DNA of 48,019 nucleotides from an uncultured Actinomycetes bacterium (GCA_903951185.1 CAJBBC010000116.1:1-48019); one strand, 5' to 3'; numbered from the stretch's first letter, positions 7,916-16,195 are shown. Numbers and translations are program-made. The notes: generated by a model not told the origin, from the sequence alone.

Positions 7916-8461
7916 TTGAAAAAGGCGCTCATCTTGAGAGAATTAAACGTGCTAACAAACGGATCTGGTCACCTGGAAGTGGTTGAGCTATCCGTCGATC
8001 AATGGCAGCGTTACCGCCAAATCCGATTAGATAGTTTGATTTCTGATCCAGATGCGTTCGGTGCCAACGTTGAAAAAACTGAAGCTGAAACTAAATCTGA
8101 CTGGGAACTGAGATTTGAAAAAGTTGTTCCAATTGTTGCAGTGGCTAACGGTATCGATTCTGGAATACTCACTATCGAAAACCTATCTGGAGATTTTGGT
8201 GCAACCTGCTGGATTGGCGGCTGCTGGGTGAATCCTAAATATCGGGGACAGGGCGTGATGCGAGCAATCTTCGACTACTTGGATGAAAACGCAGAGCTGC
8301 GCGATTGGAAAGTGCAAGGGCTTGGAGTCTGGCAAGACAACTATTCGGCAATTGCTGTTTATGAATCACTTGGTTTTGAAAATAAAGGTGAACCGGTACC
8401 TAGTACTTCTAAACCTGGGTTGTTTTATCAGCGAATGATTAGAAACGCAGTCACGATTTAG
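7916..8461 (+). CDS. GNAT-family N-acetyltransferase
   Basis: Up to 181 residues. The acetyl-CoA-binding A motif is VNPKYRGQGVMRAIFDYL (residues ~103-120) and the B motif is QDNYSAIAVYESLGFENKG (~140-158). This resembles small-molecule or protein acetyltransferases of the GNAT fold; the substrate is unknown. The start is uncertain: TTG at 7916 opens the frame, but GTG at 7949 (with GAGAG upstream) or GTG at 7979 would still keep the whole domain. The last 11 bases overlap the convergent TipAS gene. Confidence 0.82.
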   Translation: MKKALILRELNVLTNGSGHLEVVELSVDQWQRYRQIRLDSLISDPDAFGANVEKTEAETKSDWELRFEKVVPIVAVANGIDSGILTIENLSGDFGATCWIGGCWVNPKYRGQGVMRAIFDYLDENAELRDWKVQGLGVWQDNYSAIAVYESLGFENKGEPVPSTSKPGLFYQRMIRNAVTI

Positions 8462-8834
8462 TAATGGCATTAGCCAAGATTGCGTCATGCACAAATTGAC
8501 TTAAACCTGGCTGCAGTTGCTCATAAAATTCAGAAAATCTCTGATCAGCAATATACATTTGAGCTAAACCAGCATGCATTTCATAGCTGCACTCGTACCA
8601 CCAATCGCTAATGGAGGCACGATGTGCTTCAGCACCTGCCATTGCTTCAAGTGAGTCAGCAGGCAAACCGGCTAACATTACATCCAATATTTGGTTAGTA
8701 GCTTCAGCCATAGTTTTCTTGGCAAGCTCGATGTCTTCTTGCGAATAATTCTTCAGCCGATTTTCTGATTCGCGATAGGCATCAGTATTACCCCAACGCT
8801 CTTTAGCTTCCGCTGAATATTGATCGCTTGTCAT
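8451..8834 (-). CDS. TipAS domain protein
   Basis: A 127-residue protein made of a single TipAS antibiotic-recognition domain, recognisable from EAKERWGNTDAYRESENR near the start, the acidic helix YSQEDIELAKK and the motif HRASISDWWYECSYEMHAGLAQMY. In TipAL of Streptomyces this domain binds thiopeptide antibiotics behind a MerR DNA-binding domain; here there is no DNA-binding part, so it resembles the short TipAS form that only sequesters ligand. The ligand is unknown. The gene overlaps the end of the GNAT gene by 11 bp, tail to tail. Confidence 0.82.
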   Translation of the reverse strand: MTSDQYSAEAKERWGNTDAYRESENRLKNYSQEDIELAKKTMAEATNQILDVMLAGLPADSLEAMAGAEAHRASISDWWYECSYEMHAGLAQMYIADQRFSEFYEQLQPGLSQFVHDAILANAITKS

Positions 8835-8875
8835 AACTACTTCATTTTAATAGTGAGTTATGTTATAAAAGTCTA

Positions 8876-9220
8876 ATGGGTGCGAAAGACATTGATAAAG
8901 TTTTTGCCAAATACCCGGCCGAGCAGCGGCAAACCCTTGAGATTGTTCGCGAACGTATTTTGGAAGTTATTCCAGATGCACAGCAATGTATTAAGTATGG
9001 AATCCCAACTTTCACACTTAACGGTAAAGGTGTTGTCGGGATAGCCGGTAATAAGCATTCATGTAGTTACTACCCGTATAGTGGTTCGGTTTTGAAGCAG
9101 TTCCCAGAATTAGCAGAGTGGAGCCAGACAAAAAGTGCATTGCACTTTCCAAATGACAAGCCTTTAACTAAAACCTTGATCCGCAAACTTATTAAAGCTC
9201 GGCTAGCGCTTGGAATTTAA
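8876..9220 (+). CDS. DUF1801 (YdhG/YjhT-like) protein
   Basis: A 114-residue DUF1801 protein: VFAKYPAEQRQTLEIVRERI at the N-terminus, CIKYGIPTFTLNGK in the middle (the KYG.P.F core motif), and the LHFPNDKPLTKTLIRKLI block near the C-terminus. The fold resembles the iron-chaperone-like YdhG proteins, but the molecular role is not known. TATAAA 6 nt before the ATG suggests another leaderless start. It is transcribed divergently from the TipAS gene. Confidence 0.82.
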   Translation: MGAKDIDKVFAKYPAEQRQTLEIVRERILEVIPDAQQCIKYGIPTFTLNGKGVVGIAGNKHSCSYYPYSGSVLKQFPELAEWSQTKSALHFPNDKPLTKTLIRKLIKARLALGI

Positions 9221-9236
9221 CGCACTTTTTGCCAGA

Positions 9237-9242
9237 TAAGAT
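9237..9242 (+). promoter_or_regulatory. -10 element TAAGAT of argG
   Basis: TAAGAT lies 6 nt before the ATG at 9249. No ARG-box-like palindrome is visible in the short 28-bp spacer. Confidence 0.5.
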
Positions 9243-9248
9243 TTAGGC

Positions 9249-10586
9249 ATGTCTAAAGTCTTAGCCTCGCTACCAGTTGGTGAAAAAGTCGGGATTGCCT
9301 TTAGCGGTGGCCTAGATACTTCTGTTGCGGTTGCTTGGATGCGTGAAAATGGAGCAATTCCTTGCACATATACCGCTGACCTTGGCCAGTATGACGAACC
9401 CGATATAGATTCTGTGCCAGCTCGAGCCGCCGCTTATGGCGCTGAGATTTCCAGATTAATTGATTGCAAAGAACCATTAGTTGCTGAAGGTTTAGCTGCA
9501 ATAGCTTGCGGTGCATTTCACATTCGCTCAGGCGGTAAACAATATTTCAATACCACGCCACTTGGCCGCGCTGTCACTGGAACTTTATTAGTGCGGGCAA
9601 TGTACGAAGATAAGGTTGAAATCTGGGGAGATGGATCTACCTATAAAGGTAATGACATCGAGCGTTTTTATCGATACGGATTGCTCGCTAATCCAAATTT
9701 AAGAATTTACAAACCATGGTTAGATGCCGATTTTGTAAGTGAACTTGGTGGCCGAAAAGAAATGTCCGAGTGGTTAGTCTCACATAATTTGCCTTATCGG
9801 GATAGCACTGAAAAAGCTTATTCAACAGATGCAAATATCTTGGGTGCTACCCATGAAGCAAAGTCTCTAGAACTACTTGATCAATCAATTGAAATAGTTT
9901 CGCCAATTATGGGTGTTCGCTTCTGGGATCCAGCGGTAAAGATTGATAGCGAAGATGTGACTATTGAATTTCGTCAAGGTTTTCCAGGTTCAATTAACGG
10001 AAAAGAATTTGCAAGTAACGTTGAGCTAATTCGGATGGCAAATGATATTGGCGGTCGACATGGGCTAGGTATGGCTGACCAAATCGAAAATCGAATTATT
10101 GAAGCCAAGAGCCGCGGAATTTACGAAGCACCAGGTATGGCGCTACTTTTCATCGCCTATGAACGATTGATCAGTGCAATTCACAATGAAGACACTATTG
10201 CTAATTACCATGCCGAAGGCCGTCGACTAGGCCGATTACTTTATGAAGGTCGCTGGTTTGACCCGCAAGCTTTAATGCTGCGCGAATCGCTACAGAAGTG
10301 GGTTGCTTCAGCGGTGACCGGCAAAGTTGTTATTCGCTTACGGCGTGGTGATGATTACTCAATTATTGACACCCAAGGACCAGCACTTAGTTACCATCCA
10401 GATAAGTTGTCGATGGAACGAACTGAGAATGCCGCATTTGGCCCAACTGATCGAATTGGCCAACTAACTATGCGTAACCTAGATATTGCCGATACCCGAA
10501 GCAAATTAGATTTATACCGCGCACAAGGTCAACTTGATAAAAAGAATTTTGGCTTAGTTGGCGAAATTGAATCCGGCAAAGAATAG
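9249..10586 (+). CDS. argG: Argininosuccinate synthase
   Basis: A 445-residue enzyme that joins citrulline and aspartate with ATP, the seventh step of arginine synthesis. The ATP pyrophosphatase loop is AFSGGLDTS at residues 17-25. The sequence follows the long type of E. coli rather than the ~400-residue type usual in actinobacteria: YFNTTPLGRAVTGT, DGSTYKGNDIERFYRYGLL and GGRHGLGM(A)DQIENRI are nearly residue-for-residue the E. coli form. It sits away from other arg biosynthesis genes, between DUF1801 and an EamA transporter whose frame opens immediately after the argG TAG stop. Confidence 0.97.
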   Translation: MSKVLASLPVGEKVGIAFSGGLDTSVAVAWMRENGAIPCTYTADLGQYDEPDIDSVPARAAAYGAEISRLIDCKEPLVAEGLAAIACGAFHIRSGGKQYFNTTPLGRAVTGTLLVRAMYEDKVEIWGDGSTYKGNDIERFYRYGLLANPNLRIYKPWLDADFVSELGGRKEMSEWLVSHNLPYRDSTEKAYSTDANILGATHEAKSLELLDQSIEIVSPIMGVRFWDPAVKIDSEDVTIEFRQGFPGSINGKEFASNVELIRMANDIGGRHGLGMADQIENRIIEAKSRGIYEAPGMALLFIAYERLISAIHNEDTIANYHAEGRRLGRLLYEGRWFDPQALMLRESLQKWVASAVTGKVVIRLRRGDDYSIIDTQGPALSYHPDKLSMERTENAAFGPTDRIGQLTMRNLDIADTRSKLDLYRAQGQLDKKNFGLVGEIESGKE

Positions 10587-10601
10587 TTAAAGGTACTTAA
10601 A

Positions 10602-11483
10602 ATCAACAAATCCCAGGATCGCCTTTACCCGCTACTGTTCGTATTTCTGTGGAGTACCGGTTTTATTGCGGCTAAGTACATAACGCCGTACGCCGAACCA
10701 TTTACTTTTCTAACTTATAGGTATTTCCTTGCTGGTTTAATCCTCTTTGTTGTTGCGTTTATAGTTCGAGAAAAGTTCGCGCTAACCAAAAAGCAATTCT
10801 GGCAATCGGCAACAGTTGCAGTAATGTTGCACGTTATTTACATCGGTGGCGTTTTCTATGCAGTGAGCCTCGGCGTAACTTCGGGGGTTAGTGCAGTAAT
10901 TGTTAGTTTGCAACCTGTTTTAGTCGGCATTTTGGCAGTTCCAATTCTTGGCGAACGTTTACGCGGTATCCAAATAGTTGGATTAATCCTTGGCGTGGTT
11001 GGGGTGGCTATCCTCTTACTACCGAAAATTTTTGAGGGCGACATTTCAACTAGTTTTTCAGCTGCCGGAATTATTGTTTGTGTAATTGCGCTACTTGGCA
11101 CAACTGGTGGGTACATAGTGCAGAAAAAAACTGGCGCTGACATTCCTTTTATTACTGGAACAGCAATTCAATATGGGGTTAGCGCAATTATATTTGCTGG
11201 CTTAGCATTGACCCTTGAGGATAATTCAGTGCAGTGGACTAACGAATTTATATTTGGGTTGTCTTGGTCGATCCTTGCCAACTCAATCGTTTCAATCGTT
11301 ATTCTCTACACATTACTTCGCCATGGCAGTGCCCAGCGAGCTTCTAGTTTGTATTATTTAGTGCCGCCAGCAGCAGCGTTGATGGCCTATTTCTTATTTG
11401 ATGAGCGGATAACCTCAGTCGGGTTAGTAGGCATGGCACTTGCCGGACTTGGGGTAATGCTTGTTATGCGAGAAAATTCCTAA
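10602..11483 (+). CDS. EamA/DMT-family transporter with apparent ATC start
   Basis: A ~293-residue ten-helix drug/metabolite transporter with two EamA repeats; the first begins LYPLLFVFLWSTGFIAAKYI, the second near GIIVCVIALLGTTGGYIVQKK. No ATG, GTG or TTG lies between the argG stop (10584-10586, same frame) and the first membrane helix. The best start is ATC at 10602, 8 nt after AAAGG, giving INKSQDRLYPLL, where related proteins have Met. The first internal ATG (10824) would delete two to three helices. Function is probably export of an amino acid or metabolite; the substrate is unknown. Confidence 0.75.
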   Translation: MNKSQDRLYPLLFVFLWSTGFIAAKYITPYAEPFTFLTYRYFLAGLILFVVAFIVREKFALTKKQFWQSATVAVMLHVIYIGGVFYAVSLGVTSGVSAVIVSLQPVLVGILAVPILGERLRGIQIVGLILGVVGVAILLLPKIFEGDISTSFSAAGIIVCVIALLGTTGGYIVQKKTGADIPFITGTAIQYGVSAIIFAGLALTLEDNSVQWTNEFIFGLSWSILANSIVSIVILYTLLRHGSAQRASSLYYLVPPAAALMAYFLFDERITSVGLVGMALAGLGVMLVMRENS

Positions 11484-11486
11484 CAG

Positions 11487-11507
11487 CTGATTTAAATCAG
11501 TTAGTCT
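11487..11507 (+). promoter_or_regulatory. Palindrome and -10 of the agmatine deiminase gene
   Basis: A perfect 14-bp palindrome, CTGATTTAAATCAG, occupies 11487-11500 and is followed at once by TAGTCT (11502-11507), which is 7 nt from the ATG at 11515. The palindrome sits where a repressor would cover the promoter. Confidence 0.4.
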
Positions 11508-11514
11508 TTCTGGC

Positions 11515-12513
11515 ATGAGTTACTTAATGCCGGCTGAGTGGGAAACACATGAGCGCACCTGGATGGCTTGGCCATCAACTGGCTACACATTAGGCACTAA
11601 TTCGGCCGATGCCCAAGCGGCCTATTTAGCCTGGGCACAAGTTGCAAATACGATTGTGCGCTTTGAGCCCGTGACTATGGTGGTTGATCCAAGAGATGTT
11701 GCGCTAGTAGGCGATTGGTTAGATCCCCAAATCGAAATTTCAGTTGCCGATTTAGACGATGCTTGGATGCGCGATATTGGTCCAACGTTTGTGCGCGATA
11801 GCCAGGGTCAGATTCATGGCGTTGATTGGATATTTAATGGCTGGGGCGCTCAGCATTGGGCTAAATGGGATCACGATAGTGAAATCGCCAAGCACATCCT
11901 TAGCGAGTTAGCGATTAACCGTATTTCTTCTGCAATGACTAATGAGGGTGGCGGGATACACGTAAATGGCAAAGACACAGTTTTGGTTACAAAAACTGTG
12001 CAACTCGATCCAGGTCGAAACCCAAGTTTTTCGATATCCCAAGTTGAAGCTGAACTTAAGCGCACACTTGGGGTTGAAAAAGTGATTTGGCTTGAACGTG
12101 GTCTAACTCGAGACTATGACGAATTTGGCACCCGCGGCCATGTCGATATTGTGGCAACTTTTTGTGACACTGAAACTATTTTGTACCACGACCAGCAAAA
12201 TCCAGAACATCCCGATTTTGAAATAAGTAAAGAAGTAAAGAACGTTCTGTCTGAAACTGGCTTTAAATTAATCGGCGTACCTGCTCCAAAAATTACCAAA
12301 GACGAAGAGGGCTGGGTTGATTACAGTTACATCAACCACTACGTCTGCAATGGTGCTGTTATTTTGTGTGCATTCGATGATCCTGGTGATGAAGTAGCTA
12401 AAGAGATAATGTCTCAGGCATATCCAGGACGCGAAATTGTGTTAGTTGATGCTCGTGAAATATTTGCTCGAGGTGGCGGAATTCACTGTATTACCCAGCA
12501 ACAACCTAAGTAA
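11515..12513 (+). CDS. aguA: Agmatine deiminase
   Basis: A 332-residue member of the peptidyl-arginine/agmatine deiminase family, which hydrolyses agmatine to N-carbamoylputrescine and ammonia. The family blocks are MPAEWETHERTWMAWP at the start, WMRDIGPTFV near 84-93, NEGGGIHVNGKDTVL near 142-157, the catalytic GTRGHVD near residue 204-210 and the catalytic cysteine C325 in GGGIHC. The next enzyme (AguB) is not in the window, but an Orn/Lys/Arg decarboxylase that could supply agmatine is at 27528-28991. It ends with zero spacing to the convergent MFS gene. Confidence 0.93.
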   Translation: MSYLMPAEWETHERTWMAWPSTGYTLGTNSADAQAAYLAWAQVANTIVRFEPVTMVVDPRDVALVGDWLDPQIEISVADLDDAWMRDIGPTFVRDSQGQIHGVDWIFNGWGAQHWAKWDHDSEIAKHILSELAINRISSAMTNEGGGIHVNGKDTVLVTKTVQLDPGRNPSFSISQVEAELKRTLGVEKVIWLERGLTRDYDEFGTRGHVDIVATFCDTETILYHDQQNPEHPDFEISKEVKNVLSETGFKLIGVPAPKITKDEEGWVDYSYINHYVCNGAVILCAFDDPGDEVAKEIMSQAYPGREIVLVDAREIFARGGGIHCITQQQPK

Positions 12514-13758
12514 TTATTTTTTTAATTTACTAACTGCAAAGATGGTCATTGCCGAAACTGGCAGCATACTCAAACCGCATAGCCAGCCATAACTTAAAGT
12601 CGCAATAATTACTCCAGCAATAGCACCGCCAATCGCACCAGAAAGATTCATAACTAAGTCCGAAACACCTTGGGCTGCCGAGCGGTAATGATCACTAACT
12701 GTTTCCGACAGCAAGGTAGAGCCAGCAACTAATGTGCCAGACCAACCTAGACCTAGTAGAAATAATCCAATCCCAAGTTGGGTACTGTCATTTGCTGCAG
12801 CTGTCCCAGCAATTACAGCAGACGCCAAAAGTACAACACCAGCAATCAAAATAACTCGAGGGCGCCCGATCGCATCCGAAAGTTTGCCAACTAGTGGCGA
12901 GAAGGCATACATACCGGCAACGTGCACACTGATCACTAAACCAATAATGCGAAGTGAAACATCTACATGCTTCATATGTACTGGCGTCATAACCATAATT
13001 GAAACCATCGCAATGTGTCCGATAGCGATAGCTAATAAACCAAGTAACGCATTTGAGTTTGAACGGATATGTGCAAGTGTTTCTTTAATTGGAATTTTGA
13101 TTGGGACAGTTGCTGTTATTTCAGCAGTGCCGGCCAAACTTGTTAAATATGGGTCTGGCTTCAACTTTAACCAAATAACAAATGCACCAATAAAAAGTGT
13201 GACGCTGGCTAATAAAAATTGTCCAGTGAGCGCAGGTAAACCGAAACTTTCGGCTAGCGCACCAGTGGGATCAATTAAATTTGGTCCAAGTACTGCGCCA
13301 ATTGTGGACGCCCAAACCACCATAGAAAGACTGCTCGCTCGCGTGTGGTCAGTAGCTAGATCTACTGCTGCGTATCTAGCTTGGTAGCCAGAGGCAGACG
13401 ATGCCCCAACTAGGAAAGTTCCAGCAAAAATAAGTGGCAAATTTTTAGTTGCCCCGCCGGCTACTGCAAGCGCTGCGCCAACTGCGCCAATAAAATATCC
13501 GCTACTTAAGGCAAGTCGTCGTCCACCTCGTCGAGTTAAATTGGCCAACGGTAATGCCATGAAAGCTGCGCCGAGCACACTGAAAGTCTGGGCTACACCA
13601 GCTAATGTTTCGGAATTTGAAATCGAAGTGACCAGTAATGAACCGGCAGCCACTGTGCCCGCTACACCGATCCCACTCAAGATTTGTGCCGAAGCTAAAG
13701 TTTTAAGAGTTCGCCCCTGAATTTGGGTTAGTTCGCGGCTAGGGGCTGTTTCTGACAC
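12514..13758 (-). CDS. MFS transporter
   Basis: A 414-residue major facilitator superfamily protein with about 12 membrane helices and a ~20-residue hydrophilic N-terminus. The loop between helices 2 and 3 has the A-motif-like LANLTRRGGRRLALSSGYF, and helix 4 holds the SSASGYQARYAAVD motif seen in actinobacterial drug-efflux-like MFS proteins. The second half contains GKLSDAIGRPRVIL. Probably a proton-driven exporter; the substrate is unknown. The GTG start is supported by TAGTCT 7 nt upstream. It is divergent from the queuosine-precursor transporter gene. Confidence 0.9.
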   Translation of the reverse strand: MSETAPSRELTQIQGRTLKTLASAQILSGIGVAGTVAAGSLLVTSISNSETLAGVAQTFSVLGAAFMALPLANLTRRGGRRLALSSGYFIGAVGAALAVAGGATKNLPLIFAGTFLVGASSASGYQARYAAVDLATDHTRASSLSMVVWASTIGAVLGPNLIDPTGALAESFGLPALTGQFLLASVTLFIGAFVIWLKLKPDPYLTSLAGTAEITATVPIKIPIKETLAHIRSNSNALLGLLAIAIGHIAMVSIMVMTPVHMKHVDVSLRIIGLVISVHVAGMYAFSPLVGKLSDAIGRPRVILIAGVVLLASAVIAGTAAANDSTQLGIGLFLLGLGWSGTLVAGSTLLSETVSDHYRSAAQGVSDLVMNLSGAIGGAIAGVIIATLSYGWLCGLSMLPVSAMTIFAVSKLKK

Positions 13759-13765
13759 AGTTTCT

Positions 13766-13791
13766 AGACTAACTACATGGTTGAATTAGTC
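13766..13791. promoter_or_regulatory. Divergent promoter region with imperfect palindrome
   Basis: The 34-bp spacer between two divergent start codons contains GACTAA-N13-TTAGTC (13767-13791) and, on the minus strand, the -10-like TAGTCT (13766-13771) of the MFS gene. A protein bound here could control both genes together. Confidence 0.4.
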
Positions 13792-13792
13792 A

Positions 13793-14470
13793 GTGACCCG
13801 ATCCGATAATTCGCAAGTAAGTTATGCCGCGTTAGCAAATAGCTATTTCCCAATAGTTTCAGCGGTATTTGTCGGCTTATTAATCATTTCAAATGTCGGT
13901 GCAACAAAACTTATTTCTGCCGGTCCACTGATCGTTGATGGCGGGGCATTCTTATTTCCATTGGTTTACATCACTGGCGATGTCCTGACTGAGGTTTATG
14001 GCTTCAAGGCTGCTCGTCGCGTAATTCTTGTTGGGTTTGCCATGGCTGTACTTTCAGCGCTGACTTTCTATTTAGTTCAAATTTCACCAGCGGCTCCGGG
14101 CTGGGAAAACCAAAGTGCATTCGAAGCGACTTTAGGGTTTGTGCCAAGAATTGTGCTGGCCAGTGTTTGCGGCTTTCTGTTAGGGCAAATCCTTAATTCT
14201 TGGGTGCTCGCAAAAATAAAGCAGCGCACTAAGGAAAGTTCGCTTTGGGTTCGGTTAATTGGCTCAACTGCAGTCGGCGAATTAGCAGACACTTTAGTTT
14301 TTTGCACCATAGCTTTTTACGGCGTGATCACCGGCGCAGATTTTGTGAATTATGTAATAGTTGGTTATCTGTACAAGACGTTACTTGAGGTTGTTTTATT
14401 GCCAGTGACTTACCGAGTTATCGCCAAAGTAAAAGCAAACGAACCTAGTTACGTCGCTGGCGCAAATTAA
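13793..14470 (+). CDS. yhhQ: Queuosine precursor transporter (YhhQ/QPTR family)
   Basis: A 225-residue membrane protein of the DUF165/YhhQ family with about six helices. Family signatures are NVGATKLISAGPLIVDGGAFLFP (~34-56), ITGDVLTEVYGFKAARR (~60-76) and VGELADTLVFCTIAF (~161-175). E. coli YhhQ imports preQ0 and preQ1; other members import queuine or queuosine. The tRNA-guanine transglycosylase gene lies tail to tail with no spacer, which strongly supports a queuosine-salvage role. The start is GTG at 13793. Confidence 0.92.
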   Translation: MTRSDNSQVSYAALANSYFPIVSAVFVGLLIISNVGATKLISAGPLIVDGGAFLFPLVYITGDVLTEVYGFKAARRVILVGFAMAVLSALTFYLVQISPAAPGWENQSAFEATLGFVPRIVLASVCGFLLGQILNSWVLAKIKQRTKESSLWVRLIGSTAVGELADTLVFCTIAFYGVITGADFVNYVIVGYLYKTLLEVVLLPVTYRVIAKVKANEPSYVAGAN

Positions 14471-15706
14471 TTAACCGCGCTGGTAGCTATAAGTTCCCAG
14501 GAATTCCTCTTTAAATTCATAGAAATTTCCAGCCAAAATACTTTTGCGAATATTCGCCACTAAATTCACAATGAAATATTCGTTATGAATGGTGAGCAAG
14601 GTATGGGCAAGTAATTCTTTAGCGTGGACTAAGTGGTGCAAGTAGGCCTGAGTGTAATTAGTGCAGGTATAACAAGAGCAACCTGGAACTAACGGCTCAA
14701 ATGAGCGGCGGTATTTAGCATTTGAGATATTTACTCGGCCAGTAGGAAAGTAGACAGCAGCATTTCTAGCTACTCGCGAGGCGGATACGCAGTCGAAAGT
14801 ATCTGCGCCGCTTTCAACGCCCACAAAAATATCTTCTGGCTCACCGATGCCGAGTAAATGTCTTGGCCTGGATTCAGGTAGTTCCTCAGTAACCCAGCGC
14901 ACAATCGTGCCTAAAGCATCTTTATCTAAAGCACCGCCGATCCCGTAACCATCAAAATCCATTGCCCCTAAGTCGCTAGCTGCAAGGCGTCTGAGGTCTT
15001 CATACTGAGCGCCTTGGATAACACCAAAAAGTGCTTGATACGGCTTATTGGCACGTTCCTTCGTCAATTTTTCATGTTCAGCAATACAGCGCAATGCCCA
15101 TAACCTGGTGCGCTCAAGTGAATTAATTTGGTATTCGCGAGTGTTCATTAACGTAGTGCATTCATCAAAAGCAAACATGATATCTGCGCCCAGTTGATGC
15201 TGAACTTGCATTGAAATTTCTGGAGTGAATCGGTGCATCGACCCATCAAGGTGTGATTTGAAAGTCACTCCATCGTCGTCAACGTGGGCAAGACGTTCTT
15301 TGTCATCGGCGATTACATCATCTGACCTAACGGTGACTGACTCCATAGCCAGAACTTTTTTGAAACCAACACCTAAACTCAGCACTTGGAAGCCGCCGCT
15401 ATCGGTGAAAGTTGGCCCAGGCCAATTCATGAATTTACCTACGCCACCAGCTAAGTCAACTAAGTCAGCACCTGGTTGTAAGTAAAGATGATAAGCATTT
15501 GCGAGTAATGCTTGGGCGCCTAATTGAGCCATTGATTCTGGCAAAACAGATTTTACTGTTGCTTTAGTGCCAACTGGAATGAAAGCTGGGGTTTGTATTT
15601 CACCGTGTGGAGTTTTAATAACTCCAGCACGACCGACTGGCTTGTCTGCTGAATTTTGTGGCTTAAGTTCTTTAGTTACTTCAAAGCCAAAATTTGTTCT
15701 ACTCAA
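14471..15706 (-). CDS. tgt: tRNA-guanine transglycosylase, actinobacterial type
   Basis: A 411-residue TIM-barrel enzyme that swaps guanine-34 of GUN-anticodon tRNAs for a 7-deazaguanine base. D102 (FTDSGGFQ) and D305 (TFDCV) are the catalytic aspartates; C343, C345, C348 and H374 form the zinc site. The pocket loop reads GIGGALDKD (255-263) instead of the usual GGLAVGE, and FDECTTLMN replaces FDECTPYP, so the accepted base may differ from preQ1. The start is TTG, with no strong ribosome binding site; the marR stop is 8 nt upstream, so the two are likely co-transcribed. No queuosine synthesis gene is in the window, implying salvage. Confidence 0.95.
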   Translation of the reverse strand: MSRTNFGFEVTKELKPQNSADKPVGRAGVIKTPHGEIQTPAFIPVGTKATVKSVLPESMAQLGAQALLANAYHLYLQPGADLVDLAGGVGKFMNWPGPTFTDSGGFQVLSLGVGFKKVLAMESVTVRSDDVIADDKERLAHVDDDGVTFKSHLDGSMHRFTPEISMQVQHQLGADIMFAFDECTTLMNTREYQINSLERTRLWALRCIAEHEKLTKERANKPYQALFGVIQGAQYEDLRRLAASDLGAMDFDGYGIGGALDKDALGTIVRWVTEELPESRPRHLLGIGEPEDIFVGVESGADTFDCVSASRVARNAAVYFPTGRVNISNAKYRRSFEPLVPGCSCYTCTNYTQAYLHHLVHAKELLAHTLLTIHNEYFIVNLVANIRKSILAGNFYEFKEEFLGTYSYQRG

Positions 15707-15714
15707 GAATTTGA

Positions 15715-16179
15715 CTAACTATTTTCTATTTCTTTGTCTAAATGGCTAGCGATTTTGCCAACTGCTTTACCAAGTGCTTCGTATTCAGCTGCACTGAGTT
15801 GATCCACAAAATGACGTCGAACACCGGCAACGTGGATCGGGGCAGCGGCAACTAAAGTTTCCCAGCCCTTATTGGTCATAGTGCAATTCTGACCGCGGCG
15901 ATCATCTTCACATGCCTGACGGGTTACATAGCCGCGATCTTCAAGACGATCAATTTGGTGAGATAGGCGACTGCGTGAGAGCAGCGACTTAATAGCCAGC
16001 TCGCTCATTCGCATTTGTCGGTTAGGTGATTCAGAAAGACGTACCAAGATTTCGTAGTCATTAATAGTTAAGCCAAATACTTCTTGAAGCTCACGACTTA
16101 GTAATTCTGGAAGCACACTCGAAGCGGTGATCCAGGCACGCCAGTGGACTTGTTGGTCTTTAGATAGCCACTTGGTCAT
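15715..16179 (-). CDS. MarR-family transcriptional regulator
   Basis: A 154-residue winged-helix regulator. The recognition region is MRMSELAIKSLLSRSRLSHQIDRLEDRGYVTRQ (~residues 56-88), followed by the wing CEDDRRGQNCTMTNKGWE. The family usually represses its own gene and nearby targets until a small, often aromatic, ligand binds. A 22-bp near-palindrome 17 bp upstream of its ATG is a probable self-operator and matches the site before the luciferase-like gene at 6363. It is the first gene of a likely operon with tgt. Confidence 0.93.
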   Translation of the reverse strand: MTKWLSKDQQVHWRAWITASSVLPELLSRELQEVFGLTINDYEILVRLSESPNRQMRMSELAIKSLLSRSRLSHQIDRLEDRGYVTRQACEDDRRGQNCTMTNKGWETLVAAAPIHVAGVRRHFVDQLSAAEYEALGKAVGKIASHLDKEIENS

Positions 16180-16195
16180 AAATTGATTTTAAACT

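Noticed and set aside
12734..13387. 217-residue plus-strand frame opposite the MFS gene
   Set aside because: It lies entirely inside a clear twelve-helix transporter gene and has no family similarity or start signal.
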